A DNA stretch of 64,000 nt from the NCBI GenBank assembly GCA_016199985.1, contig JACQFQ010000046.1, positions 1-64,000 of the forward strand, in the 5' to 3' direction. Positions 16,099-25,827 of the stretch are shown here, piece by piece. How positions within the stretch are numbered: the stretch's first letter is position 1; every line of letters begins with the position of its first letter. A program made the position numbers and the translations under genes. Source of the stretch: Verrucomicrobiota bacterium (GTDB lineage: Bacteria; Verrucomicrobiota; Verrucomicrobiia; Limisphaerales; UBA11320). The notes below the pieces were generated by a model. It saw only the letters and a program-made list of their open reading frames with translations, ran no database searches and had not been told where the DNA came from.

Positions 16099-18729
16099 GT
16101 GAGCGATCCCGCGTCCGCAATCGAGTCCGCGCCGAATCCGCCGTTGTACGAACGGCTCGTTCGCCTCCCCCAGCCGAGCTCCGACCGCATCCTGGACGCC
16201 TTTCTTGACTACGTGGCCTCGAAAAAGCTGGAACTCTATCCGGCGCAGGAGAGCGCCATTCTGGAACTCATCGAGCGAAAGAACGTGATCCTGAACACAC
16301 CCACGGGATCCGGAAAATCGCTGGTCGCCGCGGCGATGCACTTCTTCTCCATCGCCCAAGGACGGAAGTCGGTCTACACCTGCCCGATCAAGGCGTTGGT
16401 GAACGAGAAGTTTTTGTCGCTGTGCCAGGAGTTCGGACCCCAGAACGTCGGCATGGCCACAGGCGACGCCACGGTGAATCGCGACGCGCCCATCCTCTGC
16501 TGCACGGCGGAGATTCTCGCGAATCTGGCGCTTCGACACGGCGACAAGACGCCGTACTCGGAGGTTATCATGGACGAGTTCCACTACTACTCGGACCGCG
16601 ATCGCGGCGTGGCCTGGCAGACCCCCTTGCTGACGATGTCGCAGTCGCGCTTCCTGCTCATGTCGGCGACGCTCGGCCAGACGGAGTTTTTCGTTCGGGA
16701 GCTCACGCGTCTCACCGGCGCCGAGACCGCGCTCATCCAATCGAACCAACGCCCCGTGCCCCTGGCCTTCGACTACTCCGAGCAGCCGTTGGGCGAAACC
16801 GTCGAGGCCCTGGCGGCCGCGAACAAGGCGCCGGTGTATCTCGTCCACTTCACCCAGAACGACGCGGTGCAGAGCGCCCAGAATTTCATGAGCCTGAACT
16901 TCTGCTCGCGCGAGGAGAAGGCCACGATCTCCGAGGCGCTGCATGGCGTGAAGTTCGGCAGCCCCTTCGGAAAGGATCTGCATCGGTTTCTTAAGCACGG
17001 GGTGGGGGTTCATCACGCGGGATTGCTTCCGAAATACCGGATCCTCGTGGAGCAGCTCGCGCAGCGGGGCCTGCTCAAGATCATCTGCGGGACGGACACC
17101 CTGGGCGTGGGCGTCAATGTGCCGATCCGCACGGTGCTGTTCACCCAGCTGTGCAAGTTTGACGGACAGAAGACCGCGATTCTCAGCGCGCGGGATTTCC
17201 ATCAGATCGCGGGACGCGCGGGTCGCCGTGGATTCGACAGCCAAGGGTGGGTGGTGGCCCAGGCGCCGGAGCATGTCATCGAGAACAAAAAGCTGACGCA
17301 GAAGGCCGAGCGAGACGGCAAGAAGAACGCGCCGAAACGAAAGCCTCCCGAGCACAATTTTGTGGGTTGGGATGAGAAGACTTTTCTTCGACTGCAGCAG
17401 GCGTCCCCCGAGCCGCTTGTGTCGCGGTTCCAGGTCAGCCATGGAATGCTGCTGAATGTTCTCAGCCGCGAGCACGAGGACGGATGCCGCGCGATGCAGC
17501 GATTGATCCGCGATTCGCACGACTCTCCGCGCGCGAAGCAAGCGCATCGGGATCGCGGCTGGCAGCTCTTCCGCGCGCTGGTCGACCGGAAGCTCGTGGA
17601 GTTCGGCCCGAAGTCCGCCGAAGGCCGGAAGAGGCTTCGCCTGAACATTGAGTTGCAGGACGACTTCTCGCTCAACCAGGCGCTCAGCCTTTACCTGATC
17701 GACACCGCGAAGCTGGTCGACCCCAGCGCGCCCGACTATCATCTGGTTCTCCTCACCCTGGTCGAGTCGATCCTCGAGAACCCCGAGGTCATCCTTCGGA
17801 AGCAGCTCGACAAGGCCAAGACGCAGAAGATGGCGGAGATGAAGCAGGAGGGGATCAGTTTCGAGGAGCGGATCGCCAAGCTCGAGGAGGTGGAGTATCC
17901 GAAGCCGAACCGGGAGTTTGTGTACAGCACCTTCAATGACTTCGCGGCCAAGCATCCGTGGGTGGGCGAGGAGAACATCCGGCCGAAGAGCATCGCGCGG
18001 GAGATGTACGAGAATCTGCGATCGTTCAACGACTACGTGAAGGACTATGAGCTGGGACGGGCCGAGGGAGTGCTCCTGCGGCATCTTTCCAGCGTTTATC
18101 GAACGCTCTCGCAAACCGTGCCGGACACCGCGAAGACCGAGCCCGTGCTGGAGGTGGAGCTCTACTTCTCCACGCTGTTGGAACAGGTGGACTCGAGCCT
18201 GCTCGAGGAGTGGGAGCGATTGAAGGATCCCGCGGCGGCGCTTCGCAAGGCGCGGGAGGAGACCGCGGCGGGAGGCCGGGCGACGGTCTCCGCGGCCCGC
18301 GGCGGCGCGACGGAAAGGCGGGCGGATGTCACGCGCGACAAGGTTCAATTCACCCGCGCCGTTCGCCAGCGAGTGTTCGGACTTTTGGGCGGCATGATCT
18401 CGGGCGACCTGGAAGCGGCGCTGCAATGGCTGGAGGATTCGCTGGACGCGGAGGACGTCGCGTGGAACGAGAGCCGGCTCAAGGCCCTCATGGAACGTTA
18501 TCACCAGGATCACCCGTTCATCTGCCTGGATCCGAACGCGCGAAACATGCGGTTTACCTTGATCCATCCGGACGAGGCCGGCCACACGTGGAAGGTGGAG
18601 CAGGTGCTCGTGGACCCCGAGGAGGTGAACGATTGGGTGATGATCTTCCGGGTGGATCTTGCGAAATCGAAGGAGCTCGGGAAACCGCATCTGCGACTCC
18701 TGAGCATCGGACCGAGCGCGGTGTTTTGA
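16099..18729 (+). CDS. Ski2-like DEAD/DEAH-box helicase with DUF3516-type C-terminus
   Basis: About 876 residues. Helicase motifs in order: [12 protein letters not shown] (Q-like), TPTGSGKS (Walker A), [14 protein letters not shown] (motif II), LLMSATLG (motif III), [26 protein letters not shown] (motif V) and [14 protein letters not shown] (motif VI). The motif V/VI style is that of Ski2/Mtr4-like and HelY-like proteins. The C-terminal 400 residues are rich in helices and match the DUF3516 region of those bacterial homologues. It is probably an RNA helicase. The GTG at 16099 is preferred over the ATG at 16048: a -10-like TACGCT lies at 16086-16091 inside the extra stretch, which would make the mRNA nearly leaderless. 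The family is widespread but the bacterial role is not well established. Confidence 0.85.
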   Translation: MSDPASAIESAPNPPLYERLVRLPQPSSDRILDAFLDYVASKKLELYPAQESAILELIERKNVILNTPTGSGKSLVAAAMHFFSIAQGRKSVYTCPIKALVNEKFLSLCQEFGPQNVGMATGDATVNRDAPILCCTAEILANLALRHGDKTPYSEVIMDEFHYYSDRDRGVAWQTPLLTMSQSRFLLMSATLGQTEFFVRELTRLTGAETALIQSNQRPVPLAFDYSEQPLGETVEALAAANKAPVYLVHFTQNDAVQSAQNFMSLNFCSREEKATISEALHGVKFGSPFGKDLHRFLKHGVGVHHAGLLPKYRILVEQLAQRGLLKIICGTDTLGVGVNVPIRTVLFTQLCKFDGQKTAILSARDFHQIAGRAGRRGFDSQGWVVAQAPEHVIENKKLTQKAERDGKKNAPKRKPPEHNFVGWDEKTFLRLQQASPEPLVSRFQVSHGMLLNVLSREHEDGCRAMQRLIRDSHDSPRAKQAHRDRGWQLFRALVDRKLVEFGPKSAEGRKRLRLNIELQDDFSLNQALSLYLIDTAKLVDPSAPDYHLVLLTLVESILENPEVILRKQLDKAKTQKMAEMKQEGISFEERIAKLEEVEYPKPNREFVYSTFNDFAAKHPWVGEENIRPKSIAREMYENLRSFNDYVKDYELGRAEGVLLRHLSSVYRTLSQTVPDTAKTEPVLEVELYFSTLLEQVDSSLLEEWERLKDPAAALRKAREETAAGGRATVSAARGGATERRADVTRDKVQFTRAVRQRVFGLLGGMISGDLEAALQWLEDSLDAEDVAWNESRLKALMERYHQDHPFICLDPNARNMRFTLIHPDEAGHTWKVEQVLVDPEEVNDWVMIFRVDLAKSKELGKPHLRLLSIGPSAVF

Positions 18730-18807
18730 GTCGCGTGGATTCCCTGACGCGAACTCCGATCACCCAGAGGATGGATGGGGTTGCGGCCGCGCGATTGAAC
18801 GCGCGCG

Positions 18808-20328
18808 TCAAGGCAGCACAACCACTCTGTAGAACCCCTGCTTCGCGGGCTTCGGCACGAGAAAACGCGTTTGCGTCGTGCTCGCCACAGCGACGGCCTG
18901 CTGTTCCCACTCTCCTCCCAGACGGGGCGCCATGCGCGCCCCGTACCGATGTCCCGGCACGCTCCTGAAGTAGAGAGCATGGTATCCGTCGGGAATGGCG
19001 GTTCGATCCGCGTCGACGAGATCCGCGGGGCGGGGCGTGAGTTCCAAGGCCAGGACAGAATCGGCCTGCGTTGGATCGGTGCCCGCCGCCCACTCGTCCC
19101 GATTGACCAAGCCGTCTCCATCAGGATCGTCTCCCTCGCCGCTGGCGTTTGGGTAGCGGGCGCCGAGGCCGCTCGACTGAACCCAGGCCGCGTAGCCCGA
19201 CAAAGTCGTCCAAATCGCCGTGGGCTGATCGGCGAACACGTCGCCCCAACCCTTCGCCTCGGCCTTGTGGTAAATGGTCGCGATCGAAGGGGCGTCAAAG
19301 AATTCCCCCGACTCCGGCGCATCCCCCTCGAAATACACCTTCTTCAGCAGAGAGCATCCTTGAAACACTCCATACCCGATGTCGGTGACGTGACCAGGAA
19401 CCGTGAGGCTGCTCAGGCCGGCGCATCGGGCGAAGGCGCTGTTGCCGATGCTCGTCAGGCTGTTGGGCAGCGCGATGCTCGTCAGGCGGGAGCAGCCAAA
19501 CAGCGCCAGCTCCCCGATGTCCGTGACGGTGTTCGGCAGGCTGATGTCTCCGGCCCTGCCCTGGGGGCATGTCAAAACCTTGGTTCCCGCCTTGTCCAAA
19601 AGCACACCGTCGACGCCGCTGTAGACGGAGTTGAGGCTGTCGACCTCGATGGCTTGAAGCGCGACGCAATCCGAGAATCCGATCCCCTCGATGGATTTCG
19701 CGCTTTGCGGAAGGGTTATGCTGGTCAGCTTGCGACAGCTCTGGAACGCGGCCCCGGAGATTGTCGTGACGCCTTGGGGGACGGCGTACGCGCCCTCTTT
19801 TCCGGGCGGGAATTGGAGAAGCACGGCTCGTGCCTTGTCGAAGAGAACGCCGTCTGCGCTGGCGTAATCGGGATTCAGTCCATCCACTTCAAAAACCGTC
19901 AGGCTGTCGCAGTCGATGAACGCGCCGGGGTCGATGAAGGCAAGGGTTCTGGAAAATGAAACAGACCTCAGCCCGGCGCAGCCCAGGAAGGCGTGACTCT
20001 CGATCTCGGACACTCCAACGGGCATGGAGAGGAAGTTGAGGTTGATGACATGGGCGAACGCTTCGAACCCGATGCGCGTCACGGGTTGACCGTTGAGACG
20101 ATCCGGGACGGTCACATCCCCGCCGGATCCCAGATACCCTGTGATGATCGCGCCAGAGTCCGAACTTTCGAAAACGAAGTCCCCGTGCTGGGCCGCGTCT
20201 GCGGTCGTCCCGAGAAGGACGAGGAGGGAAAAGAGCGGGAGTAGAAGCCGGGACCAGTGTTGAACTGGGCAGGCGTTGAAGCGAAGGGCGGCGTGAATGG
20301 CGCTCGAGTTCAATTTGCCTTTTCTCAT
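18808..20328 (-). CDS. secreted BspA-like leucine-rich-repeat protein
   Basis: A 506-residue exported protein. A signal peptide ends near TTADAAQH (hydrophobic core LLLPLFSLLVLLG). Residues of about 50-350 hold about eight to ten LRR_5/BspA-type repeats of the form IxxxAFxxCxxLxSVxLPxxVTxIGxxAF. Then comes a calcium-type acidic loop (DDPDGDGLVNRDEWAAGTDP) and a last module of about 60 residues ending FYRVVVLP. That last module resembles the end of the giant subtilase at 37.9-44.9 kb. BspA-like repeats mediate binding to host or matrix proteins in other bacteria; the ligand here is unknown. The start at 20328 places the signal peptide correctly, while the upstream open frame to 20472 is probably not translated. 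Confidence 0.85.
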   Translation of the reverse strand: MRKGKLNSSAIHAALRFNACPVQHWSRLLLPLFSLLVLLGTTADAAQHGDFVFESSDSGAIITGYLGSGGDVTVPDRLNGQPVTRIGFEAFAHVINLNFLSMPVGVSEIESHAFLGCAGLRSVSFSRTLAFIDPGAFIDCDSLTVFEVDGLNPDYASADGVLFDKARAVLLQFPPGKEGAYAVPQGVTTISGAAFQSCRKLTSITLPQSAKSIEGIGFSDCVALQAIEVDSLNSVYSGVDGVLLDKAGTKVLTCPQGRAGDISLPNTVTDIGELALFGCSRLTSIALPNSLTSIGNSAFARCAGLSSLTVPGHVTDIGYGVFQGCSLLKKVYFEGDAPESGEFFDAPSIATIYHKAEAKGWGDVFADQPTAIWTTLSGYAAWVQSSGLGARYPNASGEGDDPDGDGLVNRDEWAAGTDPTQADSVLALELTPRPADLVDADRTAIPDGYHALYFRSVPGHRYGARMAPRLGGEWEQQAVAVASTTQTRFLVPKPAKQGFYRVVVLP

Positions 20329-20848
20329 TCTCAGGAGACCCGGTGAACCAAGGCGCTGAATCCTCGTCTGAGCGGACGGTTTGTTTGCGGGGGAAGAGGG
20401 ACTACCCCGATCCGATCCCGCGCGCCTTCGGTTCCACAGGTGATCGTTCCCTTCAAACAACCCACGGACCACCGAAGGCTCTATCGGATGGTCATCTCGT
20501 TACTGAACGTGGAAGGTGGGTCGCCCAGAGCGGAAGCCGCTCGAAAGTTTGCCGACCTCGCGGAGCAGCCGTTGAGTCAGCGCAATCGTGGGGGGAGGAG
20601 CAGAAAGCAGAACCCTCAATTGGGGAAAAGAACCTAGACTCCCGACATGGACGTAGGGGATCGGTGGGTGATCCATGGTCCTTGCTATAGCCGAATCGGT
20701 TCACATCCACGCCATCCCGCGTTTCGCCGCTCCTCGGCTTACGTTTGAGCCCACCGAGCCGATGAGGATCGCGATCGTTCTGCCGGAATCAACAACGCCC
20801 CCTCTTCCCGCTTGCCACGGCTGGGGGGTCCTCCGCACTCTGCGCTGG
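20329..20848. other. 520-base intergenic region between divergent genes
   Basis: This stretch separates the LRR gene from trpA. A GTG-initiated frame at 20440-20637 (+) would encode 65 residues (starting MIVPFKQPTDHRRLYRMV), but it has no ribosome binding site and no recognised family, so I do not call it. The trpA frame stays open upstream to 20675, but only the part from 20849 resembles TrpA. A segment CTTGCCACGGCTGG at about 20811-20826 matches a leader motif seen before other genes in the window. I see no trp attenuator or leader peptide. Confidence 0.45.
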
Positions 20849-21649
20849 ATGAATCGTATTTCGGAACGCTTCGCGGCGCTGCGTCAACGGGGCGAGAAGG
20901 GCTTGGTTGTCTATATCGGCGCGGGCGACCCGGACCTCGCCGCCACGGAGCGACTCGCGCTGGCCTTCGACAAGGCCGGTGTCGATGTTCTGGAGCTGGG
21001 CATCCCGTTCAGCGATCCCCTTGCGGACGGCGTTGTGAACCAGTTGGCCGCCCAGCGCGGGCTCGAGTCAGGCGCCACCCCGCCCCAGGTTCTCAAAACC
21101 GTCTCGGCCATCCGCCGCCGCAGCCAGATCCCGATCGTTTTCTTCGTCTATTACAATCTGCTCCACAAATACGGGCTCGATCGGTTCATCCGCGATGCCC
21201 AGTCCGCTGGCGTGGACGGCTTGCTGGTTCTGGATCTGCCCCCCGAGGAATCGGGCGACTACACCACGTTGATGAGGTCCGCCGGTCTTGCCGCCATTTT
21301 CCTCCTGGCGCCCACCACTCCCGAAGACCGGGTTCGCGAGATCGTTCGTCATGGCGAGGGGTTCCTCTATTACATCTCCCGCGAAGGCGTGACGGGAATG
21401 CAGTCGAAGGTCGCGGACACCATCGGCCCGATGACCGCGATGATCCGCCGCCACACCTCGCTGCCGATCGCGATTGGCTTCGGCATCTCCAATCCCGAGC
21501 AAGCTCGTCAGGTGTCGGCGCATGGCGAAGCGATCGTCGTGGGGAGCGCGATCGTCAATCAAGTGGCGGAGCATGGGAAATCCCCCGACCTCGCCGAGCG
21601 AGTGGGGGCTTTTGTCCGCTCCCTCGCCGATGCGGTCAAATCGCGATGA
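20849..21649 (+). CDS. trpA: tryptophan synthase alpha chain
   Basis: A 266-residue TIM-barrel TrpA. The catalytic Glu and Asp lie in DVLELGIPFSDPLADG. The phosphate-binding loops IGFGISNPEQAR and GEAIVVGSAIV are intact, and the N-terminal RISERFAALRQRGEKGLVVYIGAGDPD is standard. It converts indole-3-glycerol phosphate to indole, which is channelled to TrpB. No trpB or other trp gene is in the window, so it appears to be dispersed from the rest of the pathway. Its stop codon overlaps the start of a DNA methyltransferase gene (ATGA, 21646-21649). The start at 20849 is the first ATG consistent with family length. Confidence 0.93.
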   Translation: MNRISERFAALRQRGEKGLVVYIGAGDPDLAATERLALAFDKAGVDVLELGIPFSDPLADGVVNQLAAQRGLESGATPPQVLKTVSAIRRRSQIPIVFFVYYNLLHKYGLDRFIRDAQSAGVDGLLVLDLPPEESGDYTTLMRSAGLAAIFLLAPTTPEDRVREIVRHGEGFLYYISREGVTGMQSKVADTIGPMTAMIRRHTSLPIAIGFGISNPEQARQVSAHGEAIVVGSAIVNQVAEHGKSPDLAERVGAFVRSLADAVKSR

Positions 21650-22698
21650 GCCCGGATCCGATCGACGCCCCGCCAGCGCCCGCAAAGGGCCGCGCGCCCA
21701 ACAATCGCACCCTCACCCTCTCCGACGCCGAGCGCGCGGCGTTGCGTCCTCGGCTGCTCCGAAGCGAGGAGGTTTCGTGCGGGAAGGTTCCCGAGGGCGC
21801 GTTGATCTGCGGCGATACTTTCGATGTTCTCCCCCGTCTGCCCGCGGGATTTGTTGATCTGCTCATCGTTGATCCGCCTTACAATCTCACGAAGAAGTTC
21901 GGGCCTGAAACCTTCAGGGAGCGCGCCTCCTCGGACTACGAGAGTTGGCTTGAGTCCTGGCTGACGGAGTCGAAGCGTCTGCTGGCGCCACAGGCCTCCC
22001 TCTATGTTTGCGGGGATTGGCGGTCCTCCGGCAGCCTGCAGCGATGCCTTGAGCGCCATTTCCACATCCAGAATCGGATCACCTGGGAGCGTGAGAAGGG
22101 GCGTGGAGCGATGCGGAATTTCAAAAACGCAAGCGAGGACATCTGGTTTTGCACGATGAATCCGGAAGCCTATTACTTCGACGTCGAGAGCGTGAAGCTG
22201 CGCCGACGCGTCCTTGCGCCCTATCGCGAGGGCGGCCAGCCCAAGGATTGGGAAGAGACGCCCGAGGGGAATCACCGGTTGACGCATCCCTCCAATTTGT
22301 GGACGGACTTGACGGTGCCCTTCTGGTCGATGCCGGAGAACACCGATCATCCCACGCAGAAGCCGGAGAAGCTCATCGCCAAGCTCATCCTGGCCAGCAG
22401 TCGGAAGGGCGGGATGGTGCTCGATCCGTTTCTCGGGTCGGGAACAACGGCGGTCGTTGCGAAGAAGCTCGGACGAAGGTTCGTCGGCATCGAGCGGGAG
22501 GAGGAGTATCTTCTCTGGGCCTTGAAGCGCCTCGATCGCGCCGACGAGGACGCGACGATCCAAGGGTATCAGAACAGTGTTTTTTGGGAGCGCAACACCC
22601 TGCGTGAGCAAACCCAGGAGAGCGCCGATCGCCCGTCGCCTGAGCCCTCCGTTCCCCAGGTCCGCGATTCCGACGCGCTGCAGCGGCGCCTTTTCTGA
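21646..22698 (+). CDS. solitary beta-class DNA methyltransferase (N4/N6 type)
   Basis: A 350-residue site-specific DNA methyltransferase. The catalytic motif IV DPPYNL (in LLIVDPPYNLTKKFG) comes before motif I (VLDPFLGSGTTAVVAKKLGRRFVGIE), which is the beta-class order. HPTQKPEKLI is the motif X neighbour. The region between (about residues 130-220) would hold target recognition. The product is N6-methyladenine or N4-methylcytosine; DPPY favours adenine but does not prove it. No restriction endonuclease gene is adjacent, so it looks like an orphan methylase. It is translationally coupled to trpA by an ATGA overlap, an unusual partnership. The tail of about 40 residues is polar and probably disordered. 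Confidence 0.87.
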   Translation: MSPDPIDAPPAPAKGRAPNNRTLTLSDAERAALRPRLLRSEEVSCGKVPEGALICGDTFDVLPRLPAGFVDLLIVDPPYNLTKKFGPETFRERASSDYESWLESWLTESKRLLAPQASLYVCGDWRSSGSLQRCLERHFHIQNRITWEREKGRGAMRNFKNASEDIWFCTMNPEAYYFDVESVKLRRRVLAPYREGGQPKDWEETPEGNHRLTHPSNLWTDLTVPFWSMPENTDHPTQKPEKLIAKLILASSRKGGMVLDPFLGSGTTAVVAKKLGRRFVGIEREEEYLLWALKRLDRADEDATIQGYQNSVFWERNTLREQTQESADRPSPEPSVPQVRDSDALQRRLF

Positions 22699-22840
22699 CC
22701 TGACGCGTGTCCCAGCTCGCGCGCTCCCCGAGATCCATCATGACAAACCCTCTCTTTCACGATTGGCGCGAGAAGGTTGTGACATTTGGTCTCCGTTAGG
22801 GTCCAATTGGACACGCGGCAAATTTAGCCAGCCCCAGGGT

Positions 22841-22868
22841 TTGACATACCTCGGGCGTTTTGTAGATA
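22841..22868 (+). promoter_or_regulatory. candidate sigma-70 promoter for the pilB1-pilT-pilB2-pilC group
   Basis: TTGACA (22841-22846) is a perfect -35 box. TAGATA (22863-22868) lies 16 bases downstream and is immediately preceded by TG. The predicted transcription start near 22875 is about 40 bases before the GTG start of pilB1. This is the best-matching promoter in the window by eye. Confidence 0.6.
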
Positions 22869-22917
22869 TTTCCGCGCATTTTTCCCGCTGTTGCCTTGTG
22901 GAAAGCTGCTCAAAATT

Positions 22918-24624
22918 GTGGCTGCAAAAGACGATTATTTGCTGAATGACCTGGTGGATCTGGGGTTTCTGACGCCCGCGCAGGTGACGACCGCTCAAAC
23001 CGAGTCGGAGAGTTCCGGGGAGGGGGTGGTGGACACGCTGGTGAAGAAAAAGCTCATCCGGGTCCAGGACGTCACAACCGCGAAAGCAGCCCATTTCGGC
23101 GTGGAAATGGTCACGCTTGGGGATTTCAAGATTGGCGACGATGTGCTCAGCGCCGTGCCGCGCCATATCGCGAAGCGCTACCGGGTCATCCCCATCCACG
23201 TTCACGACAAGAGCGTCGTGGTCGCCCTCAGCGACCCTTCCGACATCAGCACCATCGACAGCCTCCACCATGTTCTGCACAAGGATGTGGAGGTGCGCGT
23301 CGCGTCGGAGGAGGAAATCGACGCCATGCTGACGAAGCTCTATGGAGGGAGCGGAGACAGCGTCGAGTCGATGATCCAGAACATCACCGAGGGCGAGGTC
23401 GAGATCGAGAGCTTGAAGAAGGACGTGCGCGATGACCGCGGCGATGTCGACGCCGACGCGCCCATCATCAAGCTCGTCAACTCCATCATCGTCGAGGCGT
23501 ATCGAACCCGCGCGTCCGACATCCACCTCGAGCCCCTCGCCAAGACCTTCCGCGTCCGATATCGCATCGACGGCATGCTGCACGAGGTGAAGAGCCCGCC
23601 CAAACGGCTGCAGCTCTCCGTCATCAGCCGCCTGAAGATTCAGGCCAACATGTCGATCGCGGAGAAGCGCGTCCCCCAGGACGGTCGCGTGCAGTGCAAT
23701 GTGGGCGGGAAGACCATCGATCTCCGCGTTTCCTGCCTTCCCACCGTGCATGGCGAGAGCATCGTCATGCGTATTCTCGACAAGGAGGGGCTGAAGCTGG
23801 GTCTCGCGGATCTGGGGTTCTTCACGGACGATCAGCAGACCTTCGAGCGCCTGATCTCGCTGCCCGACGGCATCCTGCTGGTCACCGGTCCCACCGGCTC
23901 GGGCAAAACCACGACGCTTTACTCCTGTCTCAACGTCATCAACCGTCCCGATCGCAAGATCATCACGGTCGAGGACCCCGTTGAATACGTCCTGGCTGGC
24001 ATCAATCAGGTCCAGGTGAGCGAGGCGGTCGGGTTGACGTTCTCCGCCGCGCTGCGAGCGATGCTTCGTCAGGCGCCCAACGTCATCATGCTGGGGGAAA
24101 TTCGCGATATGGAGACGGCGTCCATCGCGATCAACGCCAGCCTCACCGGTCACTTGGTGTTCTCGACGCTCCACACCAACGACGCGCCGGGCGCCGTCAC
24201 CCGCTTGATCGACATTGGAGTGAAGCCCTTCCTTGTGGCGTCCAGCACGCGCGCGATGATGGCCCAGCGCCTTGTTCGCAAGATCTGCAAGAAGTGCATC
24301 GCTCCTTACATGCCCACCGACAAAGAGCTGGAGGCTTTGGGCATTGACTCCGCGCAGGCGGAGAAGGCGACGTTCCGCAAGGGCAAGGGCTGTCCGGATT
24401 GCAACAGCACGGGAAGCCGCGGCCGCATGGGCATTTTCGAGGTGTATGTACTGAACGACGAGTCCCGCCGCTTGATAAACGAGAAAGCGCCGACCGCGGC
24501 CCTCCGCCGACAGGCCCGCGAGATGGGCATGCGGACGCTGCGCGAGGACGGCTCCCGCAAAGTGGTGGCCGGCCTCACCACGGCCGATGAAGTCATTCGC
24601 GCCACGACGGGCGACGCGGATTGA
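22918..24624 (+). CDS. pilB: type IV pilus / type II secretion assembly ATPase, GspE/PilB family (copy 1)
   Basis: A 568-residue hexameric ATPase. An N-terminal MshEN-type domain (YLLNDLVDLGFLTPAQV...) is followed by the N2 domain (ASDIHLEPLAKTFRVRYRIDG), Walker A ([15 protein letters not shown]), the Asp box, Walker B (VIMLGEIRDMETASIA) and the His box ([15 protein letters not shown]). A four-cysteine zinc motif, CKKC...CPDC, lies near the C-terminus. It powers pilus or pseudopilus assembly at the inner membrane. The GTG at 22918 is taken as the start; a TTG at 22891 is possible. Two PilB-type genes flank pilT in this group, so the two copies may serve different filaments. Confidence 0.92.
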   Translation: MAAKDDYLLNDLVDLGFLTPAQVTTAQTESESSGEGVVDTLVKKKLIRVQDVTTAKAAHFGVEMVTLGDFKIGDDVLSAVPRHIAKRYRVIPIHVHDKSVVVALSDPSDISTIDSLHHVLHKDVEVRVASEEEIDAMLTKLYGGSGDSVESMIQNITEGEVEIESLKKDVRDDRGDVDADAPIIKLVNSIIVEAYRTRASDIHLEPLAKTFRVRYRIDGMLHEVKSPPKRLQLSVISRLKIQANMSIAEKRVPQDGRVQCNVGGKTIDLRVSCLPTVHGESIVMRILDKEGLKLGLADLGFFTDDQQTFERLISLPDGILLVTGPTGSGKTTTLYSCLNVINRPDRKIITVEDPVEYVLAGINQVQVSEAVGLTFSAALRAMLRQAPNVIMLGEIRDMETASIAINASLTGHLVFSTLHTNDAPGAVTRLIDIGVKPFLVASSTRAMMAQRLVRKICKKCIAPYMPTDKELEALGIDSAQAEKATFRKGKGCPDCNSTGSRGRMGIFEVYVLNDESRRLINEKAPTAALRRQAREMGMRTLREDGSRKVVAGLTTADEVIRATTGDAD

Positions 24625-24707
24625 AGCATGGCCCGGCCTCCCGGAAACGAATGCGCATTTGACCGACTATAGACTGGCCTCGCCGATGAGCGCCTTAGAT
24701 TGAGATT

Positions 24708-25817
24708 ATGTCCTACTCGATGTCCGACTTATTGCAGCTGATGGTGTCCGAGGGCGCCGCCGATCTGCATATCCGCGTCAACACGGCCCCGGTGATCCGT
24801 CTCCATGGCGTGCTGCATCGCGTCGACGGCCCCGGCCTCAAGCCCGAGGACACGGAGGAGCTGATGCGCAGCATCACCTCCGAGGACCACGTCCAAAGCG
24901 TCCGGGAGCGCGGCGGGGCGGACTTCGGCTTCGCCTTTGGCGACATGGCGCGATTCCGCGTCAGCGTGTTCAAGGAGAAGGGCAACTTCGGGATGGTGCT
25001 CCGCCAGATTCCCAGCAAGCTGCTCACCCTGGAGCAAATCGGCATTCCGCTTTCCGTCCGCGAGCTCCTGTACAAGCCCCGCGGCCTGGTGCTTGTGACG
25101 GGCCCCACCGGTTCCGGGAAAACCACAACGCTCGCGTCGATGATCAACATCATCAACGAGGAGCGCGACGACGCGCACATCATCACGATCGAGGATCCGA
25201 TCGAGTATTACCACAAGCACAAGAAGGCCGTGGTGACGCAGCGCGAGATCCACGTGGATGTGCCCAACTTCGCCGAGGGTCTCCGACGCGCGCTGCGCCA
25301 GGACCCCGACATCATCATGGTTGGCGAAATGCGCGACCTCGAAACGATGGACGCCGCCATCACCGCGGCCGAGACGGGTCACTTGGTCTTCGGCACGCTC
25401 CACACCACCGGCGCGTCGAAGACCATTGATCGTATCGTCAACGCGTTTCCCACCAATCAGCAGGAGCAGATCCGCATCCAGCTCAGCACCGTGCTCCAGG
25501 CGGTTATCTCGCAGCTGCTCCTGCCCCGCGCCGACAAGCCCGGGCGCGTCGCCGCGTTTGAGATCATGATCAACACTCCGTCCATCAGCGCCCTGATCCG
25601 GGACAACAAAACTTTCCGGATCAACTCGGACATTCAGACCGGCGCGAAATACGGCATGGTCACCCTCGACAGTTTCCTCATGGAGAAATACACCGCGGGC
25701 CTGATTTCCCGTGAGGAGGTCATCACGAAGTCGCAGGATCCCACCACGATCATGCTGAAATTGCAGGAACACGACCTTGCCACCGCCGTGAAGGGCGGCG
25801 CCGGCAAGAAGAGCTAG
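24708..25817 (+). CDS. pilT: pilus retraction ATPase PilT
   Basis: A 369-residue PilT. It begins directly with the N-terminal sheet ([27 protein letters not shown]) and lacks the zinc motif and MshEN domain of PilB. Walker A is [15 protein letters not shown], Walker [14 protein letters not shown], and the His box [18 protein letters not shown]. The C-terminal helix region ([21 protein letters not shown]) corresponds to the AIRNLIRE block needed for retraction. It drives filament disassembly, so the linked apparatus is likely dynamic (twitching or DNA uptake type) rather than a pure secretion pseudopilus. It sits 83 bases after pilB1 and 10 bases before pilB2. Confidence 0.93.
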   Translation: MSYSMSDLLQLMVSEGAADLHIRVNTAPVIRLHGVLHRVDGPGLKPEDTEELMRSITSEDHVQSVRERGGADFGFAFGDMARFRVSVFKEKGNFGMVLRQIPSKLLTLEQIGIPLSVRELLYKPRGLVLVTGPTGSGKTTTLASMINIINEERDDAHIITIEDPIEYYHKHKKAVVTQREIHVDVPNFAEGLRRALRQDPDIIMVGEMRDLETMDAAITAAETGHLVFGTLHTTGASKTIDRIVNAFPTNQQEQIRIQLSTVLQAVISQLLLPRADKPGRVAAFEIMINTPSISALIRDNKTFRINSDIQTGAKYGMVTLDSFLMEKYTAGLISREEVITKSQDPTTIMLKLQEHDLATAVKGGAGKKS

Positions 25818-25827
25818 GGAGAACGAT

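Noticed and set aside
16027-18690. 887-residue open frame on the minus strand opposite the helicase gene
   Set aside because: It mirrors the helicase codons in a GC-rich region. Its translation has no domain and is His/Arg/Gln/Val-rich in the manner of antisense frames, while the plus strand has all helicase motifs.
20440-20637. 65-residue GTG-started frame upstream of trpA
   Set aside because: The composition is plausible but there is no ribosome binding site, no known family and no coupling to a neighbour. Conservation would be needed to accept it.
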